From the NCBI GenBank assembly GCA_941918925.1, contig OW799235.1:106533947-106597946 (forward strand): 64,000 nucleotides of DNA. Reading direction: 5' to 3'. Shown piece by piece: positions 1 through 11,272 of this stretch (the first letter of the stretch is position 1; the number at the start of each line of letters is the position of its first letter). The DNA comes from Phyto melanocephala (Eukaryota; Arthropoda; Insecta; Diptera; Rhinophoridae). Position numbers and translations under genes: made by a program. Under the pieces are notes generated by a model. That model worked only from the letters and a program-made list of their open reading frames with translations, searched no databases and was not told the DNA's origin.

Positions 1-119
1 TATACTCGACTGAGACTATAAATATATTTATGTGGTAAATAAAAATGATAATTTTATAAAGTTACCATATATAGTACAACAAATGTTTTATTATTTTTTT
101 TATATAAAAAACATACATA

Positions 120-600
120 AAGGGTCCGCCAAATAACTTTTTTTTTTTTGAAAATACCATAAAAAAAAATACTGACACCAAATGTTGCCAATATCCTCCT
201 CTTCAAAACAAAAATTCGTTCAACATGGCCCGATAACGTTCCCCATTGACTGTAACGGCCATTCCTTGCTAATGGCCCAATTTTGCCTCTGGACCAGTGA
301 CTCGTTTTGGATGTATCAACTTTTCAGTGCATTCGTGTGGGTTTTCTGTACCCCAAATGCGACAGTTTTGTTTGTTAACATACCCGCCAAGATCAAAATG
401 AGCTTCATCTGAAAATATGATTTTTTTTGGCAAAATCGGCATATTCTGTAAGTCGATCGCAGGCCCACTTTCCCAGCGTTGTTCAAGCGTTTACACAATC
501 ATATTCGTTCAGCGGAAGGACAAAACTAATTATCTGTCAAATCAGACATGAGCTAAGTGTTACCATTCACGAAATAAGCAACGTTAGATGGGGGACCCTT
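120..600 (-). mobile_element. mariner deletion derivative (481 bp) with TIRs and TA duplications
   Basis: The ends are inverted: AAGGGTCCGCCAAATAAC on the left, and the reverse complement of the right end reads AAGGGTCCCCCATCTAAC. Both are flanked by TA (118-119 and 601-602), the Tc1/mariner target duplication. Minus-strand translation across several frames gives mariner transposase blocks in order: a piece resembling RLTEYADFAKK, then FSDEAHFDLGGYVNKQNC-like, then GTENPHECTEK and HPKRVT, then EEEDIGNIW. This corresponds to the central DDE domain (cut-and-paste transposase, nuclear). Frameshifts and a deletion before the catalytic WFQQDGATCHT block make it non-functional. The short ORFs here are frame fragments, not genes. 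Confidence 0.85.
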
Positions 601-1108
601 TAGTTTCTGTGTGTACATACATATATACATATATATTTATATATACTTAAGTGTTCCATAATTATTTTTGTTTATAACAAATCATGAAATTATGTGTATA
701 TTTCTATATTAATTTTTTACCTTTTTTATTTATTTCTTATCACATTTAAAAGTTCACTTTATTTAAACTACATACATACATACATACTTTATATTTAAAT
801 TACTTTCTTTTTCTAAAATTTACCTCTCGTTTTATTTCATTTATAGTGTTTGCTGCCATCGATATTAGGTTTTGTATTCTGTTTTCTGTTCTTTTTTTTT
901 TAAATTTCCATATTTTTTTTTACCAATGCATTATCTTTTTTCAAAGAGTGTTTTATTCATACTAAATGAAACAAAACAAAACTCCGGCGTAACGTGATTT
1001 TTAATTCAAAATTAAATTTTAGATACGTTGAGTGTAGTTGTTTTGATATAAGAGTATATTTTGTTGGAACTTGTTCTCTTTTACTCTTAGTTTGCTCCAA
1101 ATATGTTT
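601..1108. other. A+T-rich spacer, no gene seen
   Basis: Low-complexity A+T-rich DNA with a short TACA microsatellite near 772-787. No open frame with recognisable similarity and no element boundary was found. Confidence 0.6.
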
Positions 1109-1842
1109 ACATTAGTCAGTGTTGCCATAAGATGATAGAGAAAAAGTGCAAAACCTCGGAAAAAGTTCTAAAATGTTCTACAGTTAAAAAAAAAAGTGCT
1201 AAAATTTTGCAATATTGTTTTTTAAAACATTGAAAATTAAGTATACTTTTTTAATATAATAATTTGTAACGTATTTATATACATATTTTGTTAAAATCAA
1301 TTAAATTTTATCATACGCTTCAAACAGTGAAAAACGTTTGTCATTCCGTGGGAAATTTCTACAATTTTTATTTCGGACCCCATAAAGTACATATATATTT
1401 TCTAAAAGCCTATAAATGGGGGAGTCGATTAAGCTCTGTCAGTCTGTCCGTCTGTCCGTGTGTATGTTGAAATCAACTTTTTGAAGCTCCTCGATTTCGC
1501 CTGTACCCGGCTGAGGTATTAAAATATCAGAAATATTTTGAAGTAGATCGGTATTGATAATTATATACATCGGTGCATAAACAGCTGAAATATGAGCAAA
1601 AAACCACGACCACCTCGGTTTTTTCACAACAACAACATACATACATACAAACGTGTATACTGGTTAGAGTAAATGAGGCATTGAATACCAGCCGAGCCAA
1701 AAAAATTTTTTTTTTTATTTTTATAAATCTTTTTTTTATTTATTTTTTATATATTATTTATATTTTAATTATTATTTTTTTTTGTTATTTATTATATATT
1801 TTTTATTATAAATTTATATTTTATTCGAACTTTTTTCTATAT

Positions 1843-2012
1843 ATTAAATTTTAATGTGAACCATTTTTTATTTTGGCTTAAGTTCATTTGTTCTTTTCTA
1901 TTTAATTTTATAATTCAAATTAAATTAAATTGTAACCATTTTAGGAAAAGAAAAAAGAAAAGAACAAATGAACTTAAGCCAAAATAAAAAATGGTTCACA
2001 TTAAAATTTAAT
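1843..2012. repeat. perfect 57-bp inverted repeat with 56-bp spacer
   Basis: Arms 1843-1899 and 1956-2012 are exact reverse complements over 57 bases. They begin ATTAAATTTTAATGTGAACC and end TTCATTTGTTCTTTTCT. Perfect arms of this length in otherwise decayed DNA suggest a recent origin, either as a foldback/MITE insertion or as a palindromic duplication. It lies inside the DINE-like element and has no counterpart in the 58.5-kb copy. Confidence 0.9.
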
Positions 2013-2287
2013 TTATTTTTTATTTTATGTTTATTATTTATTTTATTATTATTATTTTTTTTAATTTTTTTTAATGTTTTTTTAAATGTTTTCTTTTATA
2101 TTTTTTTTAACATACATACGTAAATTTATAATTTTACAATGGGATGTTTTTATATTTGCATTTTATATTATAATAATTATTTAGTTTTTTGACATTTTTT
2201 AATTTAAATATTAACTAAAAATATTTAAGCTCGAGGTCTTTTAATTAATTTAAATAATATATTTTATTTTTATTAGTTCTTCCAATA

Positions 2288-2317
2288 TTTCGCTACTCCG
2301 TTGTGTAGCATCGTCAG
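2288..2317 (-). other. hammerhead-like core motif, possibly from a Penelope-like element
   Basis: On the minus strand CTGACGA is followed by T, the stem GCTAC...GTAGC, and then GAAA. This is the layout of the hammerhead ribozyme core (CUGANGA - stem II - GAAA) with one extra base before stem II. Such motifs are known in terminal repeats of Penelope-like elements. Flanking AATATTTC and GAAATATT could instead form an ordinary hairpin. No GIY-YIG or reverse transcriptase coding is visible nearby, so this is only a candidate. Confidence 0.3.
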
Positions 2318-2639
2318 GAAATATTTGTTTTTATTTTTTTTTTGTAAAAATTTTTTGTGTAAAAAAATAAATTTTTATATTTGTATTACGTATTTCATAT
2401 GAGATGAATGGTGATACAATTGTATTTTATTGTAATTGCATGACTACAGGTTGTGAAAGGTATATAAGATTCGGCACGGCCGAATATAGCACTCTTACTT
2501 GTTAATATTATATTTACACAAAAAAAGTGTCAACAATTACTCAAATGTGGTAGGAAGGTTAACAGATTCAATCAAATAATTTTCTTTACATACCAATTCT
2601 TTTTGGCATTTTTCAGATGAACCAATTTTAATCAAAACA

Positions 2640-3110
2640 TCGTCCGATAAATTAAACTAAGTAAACGCTCCACGTGAGCTTTTGAAAATGGTAAAACCTT
2701 AAAAGGACTTTCATTAATTGAAATTCGAAATTGGTTTACTTGAATCTAGAACTCCGTAGTATCAATATTGGTATGCTAGATAGCTCCACTTATTTTGGAT
2801 TTTATCCATTTCATTTATACTAAAATTCATATCTTCTAAGATACAAGTAATATGTGCCTTAGTTTGTTTAAGGGTATTATCTATTAAAAATGTTGAAATT
2901 TTTTTTATTATCAAAATATTTTTGGGAAGCTGATATTTTAGTTCATTTACAAGCGATTTTAAAAAATGTAAACATATTTTTCTGATTGTGTCTTCTTTTT
3001 CAGAAGATATTATATTTTTTTCTTTATTCTTTTTTAATGACGTTTTGAATTCATATCCTAAATACACATTTGGCAGCAAATATTTCTTCCTAATCTCCCA
3101 AAATTATGTC
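2640..3110 (-). pseudogene. hAT transposase C-terminal fossil
   Basis: Minus-strand frame 3079-2762 (105 codons) reads as a helical segment with NVYLGYEFK, then a FLKSLVNELKYQLPKN block, then an ILEDMNFSINEMDKIQNKW block. This order resembles the region just before the dimerisation domain in insect hAT transposases. After the stop another frame continues with SPFKVLP and AHVERLLS, which matches the hAT dimerisation signature (NADVERxFS). The N-terminal BED finger and the RNase H-fold catalytic core are absent. A hAT transposase normally has about 600 residues; about 145 are represented here. The family call rests on remembered pattern similarity; the flanking 8-bp TSD supports it independently. 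Confidence 0.6.
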
Positions 3111-3353
3111 CATCAGCTTTTCCTTTATATATATTTTACCAGCTATAACCTTGACATGAAAGAAAATATCATCTAAAATTTACATATAAAAATAATTGAT
3201 TGCCTTTAAATATTATATGAAAAAAGTGCAAAAAATGCCGGATTATTATAAAAAAGTGCTAAAATAGCTTTTTTGAAAATCCTTTGTGCTAACTAAAGAA
3301 AAAAATGCTAAACCTAAAATAAAAAGTGCTAAAATTGCAAGCCTGACATTACT

Positions 3354-4217
3354 ATTGTTATAATAGGAGTGCAAAGTATGTTATTACAAATTGTACTACA
3401 TATTAAGAAAAAGTGTACTTTTTTTCGGTTCGATTGCAGCAAATTCTTTAATTTATTTAAAAATATTTCTTTTTTAATATTTGTTATTAATTAACTACAA
3501 CAAATTAGGGAAGTAAAGTAAGTAATTACACGTAATGAGATAAACTTAGATATAAATATTAAAGGCTGAATTAGCGCAGCGCATCTGTAATGTAATGTAT
3601 CAGCTGTTTGTTTTTGCGATATGAGAAGCAATGCAAAAGTTTACAGAGTTTTAACGTACCGTACTTGTAACGTACCATGCTGTATAACATAGAATTTCCT
3701 TACGTTGTTGGGTGAGCTTTGTATGCCAATGATGAGCTGCTTGTTTGATTTGTGTTTTGAGGGTATTTGCGCTCTTTATACAATAATATTTTGGTACTTT
3801 TTACAATAATATCTGTAGACTTTTGAAAAATCAACTTAAATTAAAATATGTACATGTATACAGAATTCAGAGTCTCCTTTATCACACACTACCTCTTTGC
3901 TCAGTTGTCAACAAATTTCGTCTATTTATCCTTAATTTAAGCATTTTAATGGTTTGTCTATTTAATTTTAAACATTGAACTAGTTAACGATTGTTTTTGC
4001 TGGATATGTAATAAATAATAGTATATACATATATTTGCTTAAACATTATTTAAATATTTATTGTAATGTTAAATACATCGTCAAATGAATACACCTCATC
4101 TTCGGATAAGTCGGTAGAATTATAAAATTTATATTTTTATTGCATTTTTAAATGAGATCATTTATAATTTTAAAACTATGGCAGCATGTCATTAAAATAA
4201 TTTAAATTTTTTTTAAG
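3354..4217. other. A+T-rich spacer, no gene seen
   Basis: No open frame above background and no recognisable repeat end. Moderately less A+T-rich patches (3560-3780) may be single-copy sequence. Confidence 0.5.
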
Positions 4218-4225
4218 ATTCATAC

Positions 4226-4434
4226 CAAGGCATATTTATTCATCAGGTACTCTTGATTCATCAGCTGATTATTTTTTTCAACACTTATTTTAAATTTTAA
4301 CTATTAAAATGCATAAATAAAAAATTATTTTCTCTCTTTTCTAATTTATTTCAAATGTCAAACTTCATATATAAAAAATATAAACAAATAAATTCTCTCC
4401 GAACTGCACTTACCTGATGAATAAATATGCCTTG
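4226..4434. mobile_element. 209-bp hAT-type MITE with perfect TIRs and 8-bp TSD
   Basis: The TIRs are perfect over 24 bases, starting CAAGGCATATTTATTCATCA on the left; the right end is the exact reverse complement. The flanks are ATTCATAC at 4218-4225 and ATTCATAC at 4435-4442, a perfect 8-bp duplication typical of hAT transposition. The interior is A+T-rich and non-coding. The element would depend on a transposase encoded elsewhere. Perfect ends and TSD suggest it is the youngest copy of its family here. Confidence 0.92.
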
Positions 4435-4442
4435 ATTCATAC

Positions 4443-6106
4443 CATTGAAAACTCTTTCAAATTTCGCATTACTAAAAGGTAAGAGCAAAAATTTCTTTAT
4501 AAACAAGGCAAAGAATTTTTATTTAATGCATTTTTGTATTCATAGACAATACATTTATCCAAAATTTAATGGTTGAATTCCGATTTATCCAATCATATGA
4601 ATGTTGTTTTTACCTCCTCTAAAATCTAGAATTTTTTCTTTAAAAATTTTCTATATTTTGAATTTGATATTTGTCAAACTGTTTTCAACAGAAAAATAAT
4701 TTGAATTTCAAATTTCTTGGTTATTTTTGGCTAAGGTAATATATTAACTGCACTCAGATATTATTTTAACTCGATTCGATTCTTAAACCTTTTGAAAACT
4801 TGAATTGAAATTCGGGACTGGAACAAAAAGATCTTCTAAATATGAATTTAAGGGATAAACAAGTCAGTTTTAAGAATAATTTGGCAGCAAAGATTTTTTA
4901 AGAGATTGTGTAGTTCTGTTAACAAAATTAAACTACGATTAATTTTATACGTACGGTAGTTGGTATCAAAGTAAATAAAATAAATTAATTTTTTTTAACC
5001 TTTTTACTACTCTTAGCTAAATAAAAACTTTGTTAATTAATGTAAAATAACATTTTTTGGTTGAAGAGTTTTACTACACAACGTTTGGCAAAATATAGTC
5101 TCAGTGGAAATATATTTTGTTAATATTTTGTCAAAAGAAGAAAAACTAAATATATGAATAGAAGATTTTTTCCTAAGAAAGAAATAACTATGGCAAACAA
5201 TTTTAAATGCATAAAATTAATAAAACCGCGTTGAGAATTAAAACGACACTTGAAAAGCAATCTAATGACATTGTGATGCATACAAAAGGATTTCATGGCA
5301 TTGCCTTAGGTGCCACCACAAATAACAATAGAAAATGACAAGGATGATGACGATAATGATGATGAGAATTAGATGAGACCTAGTGTCGTGAAATGTGTAT
5401 GCTAGTACGTACAAAAAAAAAATCGTGTACATTTTTCCATCAGATGCCATCTACTCCAACACACATATAGTGCATATTAAAAGACGATGGATAAAAATCT
5501 AGATGTAAATAAAGAGAAACGCTAAAACATGCCACGAACTTTAGCACCTCAAGAATTTGTTATTCAATTTGTGCACTTTGCCAACGAAACTATTAGGGAA
5601 AAAAGTTTAATATGAATATTTTCTTTTTAAATGGATAAAATATTTACAAAGTACTTATAGGCGGCAGAAAAAAAATAATGAAGGTAGGAAAAATTATACT
5701 ACACTTTTGTCGCCTCTTTTTCCCAATGTACTTTAAATGATAAATTGCAATGAAAAGAATTCAAGTAATTTCCCTTAGGAAGCTTCAGGAGGAATAGGTG
5801 TTTAAAAAATTTTGTATATGAAAACTTTTATACATTTATATGTACACGGACATATGTAGTACAAAAAGGACTTAACTCAAGATGGAAAGATATTTTTATC
5901 ATCTGCAAAAACATAACAACGCCATATATCTGTCTATGACCATACATTATAGAGCAGGAGGGACGGTGCAAATCATTTAAGCATTAAAAATTTGATTGTT
6001 ACACAACAGCTTATCCATTATCACTCGCATGTTGCCAGGCCATAAAATACTTGTCTCAAATATTCGACCATTTCGAATCTTAAGTTACTCCTCACCATTG
6101 TATACA
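4443..6106. other. A+T-rich stretch, no gene seen
   Basis: The only track-length frame (5262-5450, minus) has no recognisable family and looks like chance. A GATGATGACGATAATGATGATG purine-rich patch lies near 5340-5370. No TIR pair or coding similarity was found. Confidence 0.5.
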
Positions 6107-6108
6107 TA

Positions 6109-6598
6109 CACGCAAAGAAAAACCATGGTTACGACATGATCTCGACAACCAAATACTATTTTTTCTAAAACAATATTTGGTTGTCGAAAACAAGTAATAA
6201 TTATTTTTGTCTCATTTCATCATATATTTTGTCACGATAATCAAGCATTTGTTTGAATTGTATCATTTAATGTTAATTCGACAAAAATAACATTATATTC
6301 AAAAACATAAAAAATTACAAATAATCATTAAATAATAGGTGAAACAACAGTATGATTACAAATCAATCAAGCTATGAGAGTTTTTTAATAATAATTTCAT
6401 TTCAACTGTTCTTCTTCTTGTTGAATAAATTTTTATCATTCTTAAAGTTTGAGATGTCAAAAAATAAACCAAAATTTTGAAAAATAAAGAAGATTTACAA
6501 ATAAAGAGAAAATGTTAAAAAATATTGGTATAAAAATTGCAATTAAATTGGTAAGTACAATCAATATGGTTACCACAACCATATTTTTTCTTCGCGTG
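6109..6598. mobile_element. 490-bp MITE, copy 1
   Basis: The left end CACGCAAAGAAAAACCATGG and the reverse complement of the right end CACGCGAAGAAAAAATATGG form imperfect TIRs. TA lies on both outer sides (6107-6108 and 6599-6600), compatible with a Tc1/mariner-type target. A subterminal inverted pair, GACAACCAAATA and TATTTGGTTGTC, lies at about 6147-6188. The interior is non-coding. An inverted copy at 48.8-49.16 kb shares most of the interior, which defines a real repeat family. Confidence 0.8.
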
Positions 6599-6814
6599 TA
6601 GGTATTAAGTTACGTTATATTTGATTTATTATTTTCCATGCCATCCTTGATTTTGTATATTAAAATTTTTAAGGAAACCTTAGCAGATAAGATGCAATAA
6701 TATTTATGTATCAAATAATTTCCAATTTTTTTACTTTTGGATAACATTCATTAAAATTGAGTCCACTATTTTCAAAATTTTGTGCTAAGCTACACCTGGT
6801 ACAACAAATAAAAT

Positions 6815-8245
6815 GTCATCAGTGAATGGGCTTGGAATGAACTTATAGTTAAGCTACATAAATTTGTATCATTAAATCTTTGGCGATGAGGCTCATTTCT
6901 CGCTAAGTGGGTATGTATTAGGGTGATCGATTATTCGACTTTTTTAAGAAACCGGGTTTCAAATAGTTTGAAATTTTGAATTTAAAAAAAAACCCTATTG
7001 CTATTTTGAAAATTGAGAAAAAACCGGTTAACCGGTTCGAATATATCAAATATAATATTCAAAGAAAAAATTAAAAAAATATTGTAAAAAAAGATTATAA
7101 TTAAATTTATATATAAATATGAAATTTTTACAATTTATATACGTTTGGCTGCACAATTACGCAATAACTGACATGAATGCAGTTGACTAATTTTGTTTTA
7201 ATTGGTGAATTTAAGGACAAAAGGTTTGTTCGATGGTTTATATGAAACTTAAGTTGACAAGACACTCACTCTGGAAGTAAAGATTATTGGTTTTTCTTTA
7301 TTGTAACTGCACTTTTTTTTACCGAAAAGTGATCGATCAGCTAAGCTTATGCTTCAATTACCTTTAACTTTCAACGTAAGGTTTATATCGTATAAAAAAA
7401 AAACAATATTTAAGCTCAATTATTTTTCTTATTTTACATTTGTTTTTTAAACAACAAATAAATTTCTTACAATATTATGGAAGAATAGTTTTTATTTTCT
7501 GATTTTTGAAAACTTTTCGCGTACTAAATATACTATGGTACGATTGGTTACGAAGATATATGAAAATAAACTTAAAAAAATAAAAAAAACCGGCTTTTTC
7601 GGATAAAAAAAACCGGTGTATTCAATATTCGAAAAATCAACACTTTGAAAAACCCGCCAGCTGAAAGAGGAAAAAACCGGGTTTTCCACCGGTTGTAAAA
7701 CAGAGTCGGATTGTGCTTGGAAAAAGCACAATCCTTATAAGGCTTTTGATACTCCATTACATTTGAAGAAAATCACTATTTAGTGAGTTTGACGTGCCGA
7801 AGGTGTCATCGAAACATTTGTCTTTAAATACGAAATCGGTGCAAACATTACCGTGACTGGTGAACGCCCCAGGTAAATGACTCTACTTTATTATTTCCTA
7901 TGCTATTCAAAATCATTTGGTGGAGAAATGGTTTCAATGAGATGGTGCAATATGTTATACAGCTCGTGAAACAATCACCTTGTTGAACTTTGAACCTTGT
8001 TGAACCAAATATATGGTGTCCAAACTATCTCAAGAAATGGACCTGTGAATCGTTAGTGTGGTTTCACATTTTTTTAATAACTTCAATAAAAGTGTGTGTC
8101 GAATTTCTAGTTTATGCTTATATACGAGCAATTAAACTAAGACCAAAACTGCTTGAAAACAAGATTCAAAATTGAACTAAAATGATGGCTTTCATAAGCC
8201 GCAGTCGCGAAGGCCATATACCAGAAATTATTTTTTAATATTAAA
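6815..8245 (+). pseudogene. mariner transposase fossil split by an ~830-bp insertion
   Basis: Blocks of a mariner DDE transposase appear in order on the plus strand in shifting frames. They are SEWAWNEL (6820s), FGDEAHFSLSGYV (6879-6916), then after the insertion a VFKYEIGANITVTGER block (7810-7866), a NWFQ-DGAICYTARETITLLN block (7925-7990), and a C-terminus with LLENKIQNWT and SRSREGHIPEIIF up to about 8242. Mariner transposases have about 340-350 residues; this copy keeps the catalytic half, but with frameshifts and stops throughout. The first catalytic region and the WFQQDGA motif remain identifiable. Not functional. Confidence 0.85.
6917..7745. mobile_element. unclassified insertion inside the mariner fossil
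   Basis: Sequence between the SGYV block and the next transposase block does not fit mariner. It begins near GGGTGATCGATTATTCG and contains several ACCGG/CCGGT motifs, including ACCGGTTAACCGGT around 7024-7037, and more at 7590-7695. It ends near a perfect stem, GGATTGTGCTT/AAGCACAATCC (7708-7734). Exact boundaries and TSD could not be fixed. The two overlapping minus-strand frames (7492-7757) run through the CCGG repeats and show no known domain. Confidence 0.5.
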
Positions 8246-11200
8246 TGCAATGAAATTTGTGTGTTGAAAAAAAATAAAATAAAAGGTCGATAAAAGCAAA
8301 AATAAATTTTACCAAATATTTACTTTAATACATCGCACACTAAATACATTAATGTCACAACTCATAATTTTCAATAATTTAACACACAATACACATCTCC
8401 AACTATCTCAAAAATTTCTTAATCATCACTATCCTTTAATACTGGAAAATTCTCGTTATGTCTGTTTGTTTTGTTCATTGAATTGCTTCTACTCGACCAA
8501 TATTCTTTTGCCACCCCCGAAAATGTAAGATTTTTGAGTTGCGACGTTATTGTATTTAGTGTGCAATATATAATTTATCTCATACAAAATTCAGTTTTTT
8601 AGACATTGGTTGTTTTGTAAAATTTCCACAGATAAAATATACATACACCCAGTGTTCTTTTACAACAAACTAAATTCAGATAAGAATTAAGTTAACAATA
8701 TAAGATAATGTGCATTTTTAGTACGCAAATCGTTTTAAATACTTAAATAATACCAATACACTCAAGATACTTCGTTTATGTATTGTAAAGCATGTAATCT
8801 CAATTACTTCCTGTGGGTTAGTTGGCTCATTTCCCTAATAAACGAACATCCATTATCATTACTAGCATCTATCTCCCATGCATTATTATTATCATCAGCA
8901 GCAACGCCAACATAATCAACATTGTCGTTATCAAAACAAGTTATTTTCAAATTTTCAGTAGCTTCTTCTGTTAATTTTCCTTTTGTGTTGTTATGTATAC
9001 ACATACATGTGTACATGTGCATGTGTCAGATATTCATAATACATAATTTAGTTTCTCTCTATGCATGCATCCCAACAAAATCACTTTTTTGTTATTGTAC
9101 TCATTGTTGTTGCTGTGCTCGAAAGAAAAAATAATAATGTGTGGATGTACATATACTTGCAACCATTCACACTTCGCTTCCGCTGTCTGGTAAATGTCAT
9201 TACTTTTTGTTAATGATGAAAAGCATGTTATTTTGTATGAGCCATGATTAACAGTGGAACTGGCTAAAAAAAGTTTCTCTTAAGAATGTCTCTATATATA
9301 TGAATATATGTTATAAAATAAAATAAATAAATTCCAATATTAACACATATAAAGGGAGTCGAATTTGTGAAATTTAAAATTGTGTATAAATGTTTTGACA
9401 TTTTCCAAACATTTAGTAATTGTTGATCAATTACTAAACTACAATTACAAATGTCATTGTAAAAATAATTTTTTTATTTATATTTTAATTTGTATAGTTT
9501 AGTGCGTTTGCTTTCCAATTAATCCTACTGTGCGACCCGCATGCTACACGCTTATAACTACAAAAACTTGTTCATTCTGTGAATGTCTATTTAGTACCAA
9601 CACTACTACCAACACTAAACAGAAAAAAGCGTTGCGATTCCCTAAATTTGTTTGTTCATTGTTGTTAAATTATGTTCAATTATGGCATTTTGCCAAAAGG
9701 AACATTAACAGTTGCTTTTAGGTTGCATATTTTGCTAAAGAAAAGTGCTGCAAAAGAAGCTGGATGCCTTAAAAAAAACATCGAAAACACAACAACATCA
9801 ACAACATTCAACGATATGTTTAAAAATGTGAAGTAGGGACATGTTTTGTAAGGGATAATTTTTTGGATTAAAGCCAATGTGTGTTTCTACAGCTCATTAC
9901 TTTTCGATGTTTTACTCATGTTTATGGAAAATTTAAGATGATACTGGACATACATTAAATATTTGTATTTAAGGGTCTTGTTAAAAAAAAAAACAAAAAT
10001 AAATGAAAATGATCTTTGGCTAAGAGTTTCTTACTTTCGTTGTTGTTCGTATTCGTTTGCACCGCATTACCAAATTGCATTTAATGTGTATTTCAACACA
10101 AAATTAATTAATATTTTTTTCTTGCTACAACATTACTAAAGTGCAGTTTTCAAAACGTAAGACAAATAAATTTTATTATGATTTTTTACATTAATGCTTG
10201 AATGATGGCCTACCTGGCTTCTAAATAAGCAACATGTCAAGAATTCCAAAAAAGAAATGTTTTTTTTTGTACAATGTCAGTTTAAATATTTAAAAAAAGT
10301 TAATAGTGAGATACTTTACCTTTTTTTTAGGCAAGAAAGAGCAAAAACATCTATGTGTATAGACTAAAAAGGAAATGAAAGGCAATTTCTTAGGATAATG
10401 TTTGCCAAACAAATGGTCATTAACAATATTTAAAAGCTAATGTGTGACTTGCTAATGGGGCACTTAAAGCACTTAAAGTTTTAAAACTTCCGGATATTTA
10501 AGAATGTTTAAGATAAACATTAAGGCTGAAACGATGTAAACTTCTATTTTATTTTTAATGTTGTTGTTTTTAAATGACTAAAAGTTTTTTTACTTGCTGT
10601 TCGGCAGTTTAATGTGGCGTATAGTCTAGGCAATTATGTTAAAGAGAATACCGAAAACAAATAAGAGAAATTTTTTAAAAATTTTTTTGTTTTATGGGAA
10701 AATCTAATTTACTTAATCTGTTGTGATTGATTTTGCAACTGTTGTGACGTTACTAAAAAAAAGTAATGCAGCTTACCACATTAAAGTTAATTTTTTTCTA
10801 GATTAATCATATTACACCGTGTAACAGCATTTTGTGGATATAAAAAATCAATATGATCATTAAAATGTAGGCTAAGTTAGTAAAGTTCACTCACTCTATT
10901 TGCAGATCCCTTATCCTTTTCATAGGACTTTAAATTTTTTAAGGATATATCTTTAAAGTTAGCTTAAAGTTTCTGTTTAATACTAAAGAAAATATTATTT
11001 TCTCTAAATTATTTCCTAAACAGCAAATTATTACGATTGAGAGAAACTTGAGTTATTGATGTCAAACAGAAAAAGTTAAGTTGAACCTACGCAACAACTC
11101 AAAACATGGGGTATTTTAGAGAATATTTTATAGATTTTTTTAAATTAAGAATTGAAATTGAAGAGAGAAGAAAAAAAATGTATGCATCTACTTAAGTGTA

Positions 11201-11270
11201 CCTTAACTTGAACAGTAATATTTTGACTTAAGACCTTTTGGCTAGAGTCAAAGATGTAATATATTAATTA
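8246..11270. other. A+T-rich stretch, no gene seen
   Basis: The short frames at 8804-9134, 9530-9721 and 9680-9877 are rich in codons from simple repeats (CAACAAC, TTGTTG) and show no family signature. A hairpin with an 11-bp perfect stem, TTTAGTAATTG/CAATTACTAAA, sits at 9412-9438. Outer bases TTTTGACATTT and AAATGTCATTG extend the symmetry to roughly 9394-9460, so a tiny MITE is possible. Confidence 0.5.
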
Positions 11271-11272
11271 AT

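Larger units (their letters stand above)
1307..2503 (+). mobile_element. DINE-1/mini-me-like (Helentron-associated) element, inserted in the hAT copy
   Basis: The 5' part reads like the start of the 58.5-kb copy (ACAGTGAAAA, then TTTGTCATTCCGTG). It is followed by a TA-rich tract and a GTCY run at 1437-1460 (GTCAGTCTGTCCGTCTGTCC). The 3' end holds the hairpin ATTCGGC-ACG-GCCGAAT at 2469-2485, followed by ATAGCACTCTTACTTGTT. The same hairpin plus tail ends every large element of this class in the window. No Rep/helicase ORF is present, so it is non-autonomous. Assignment to Helentrons is inferred from the terminal hairpin, the lack of TSD and the mini-me core. Confidence 0.7.
1117..3345 (-). 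mobile_element. hAT element, interrupted, with 8-bp target duplication
   Basis: The left end begins CAGTGTTGCC and the reverse complement of the right end begins CAGGCTTGCA. The flanks are ACATTAGT (1109-1116) and ACATTACT (3346-3353), an 8-bp duplication with one mismatch, the length expected of hAT elements. Both subterminal regions carry repeats of AAAAAGTGCTAAAA (near 1140-1210 and 3225-3335). A hAT-like transposase C-terminal fossil lies inside on the minus strand. A DINE-like element (about 1307-2503) splits it, so the original hAT element was about 1.03 kb, itself already an internally deleted copy. Confidence 0.75.

Noticed and set aside
1573..1854. 93-codon plus-strand frame
   Set aside because: Lies within the A+T low-complexity part of the DINE-like element; almost all Phe/Ile/Tyr/Leu from poly(T) tracts.
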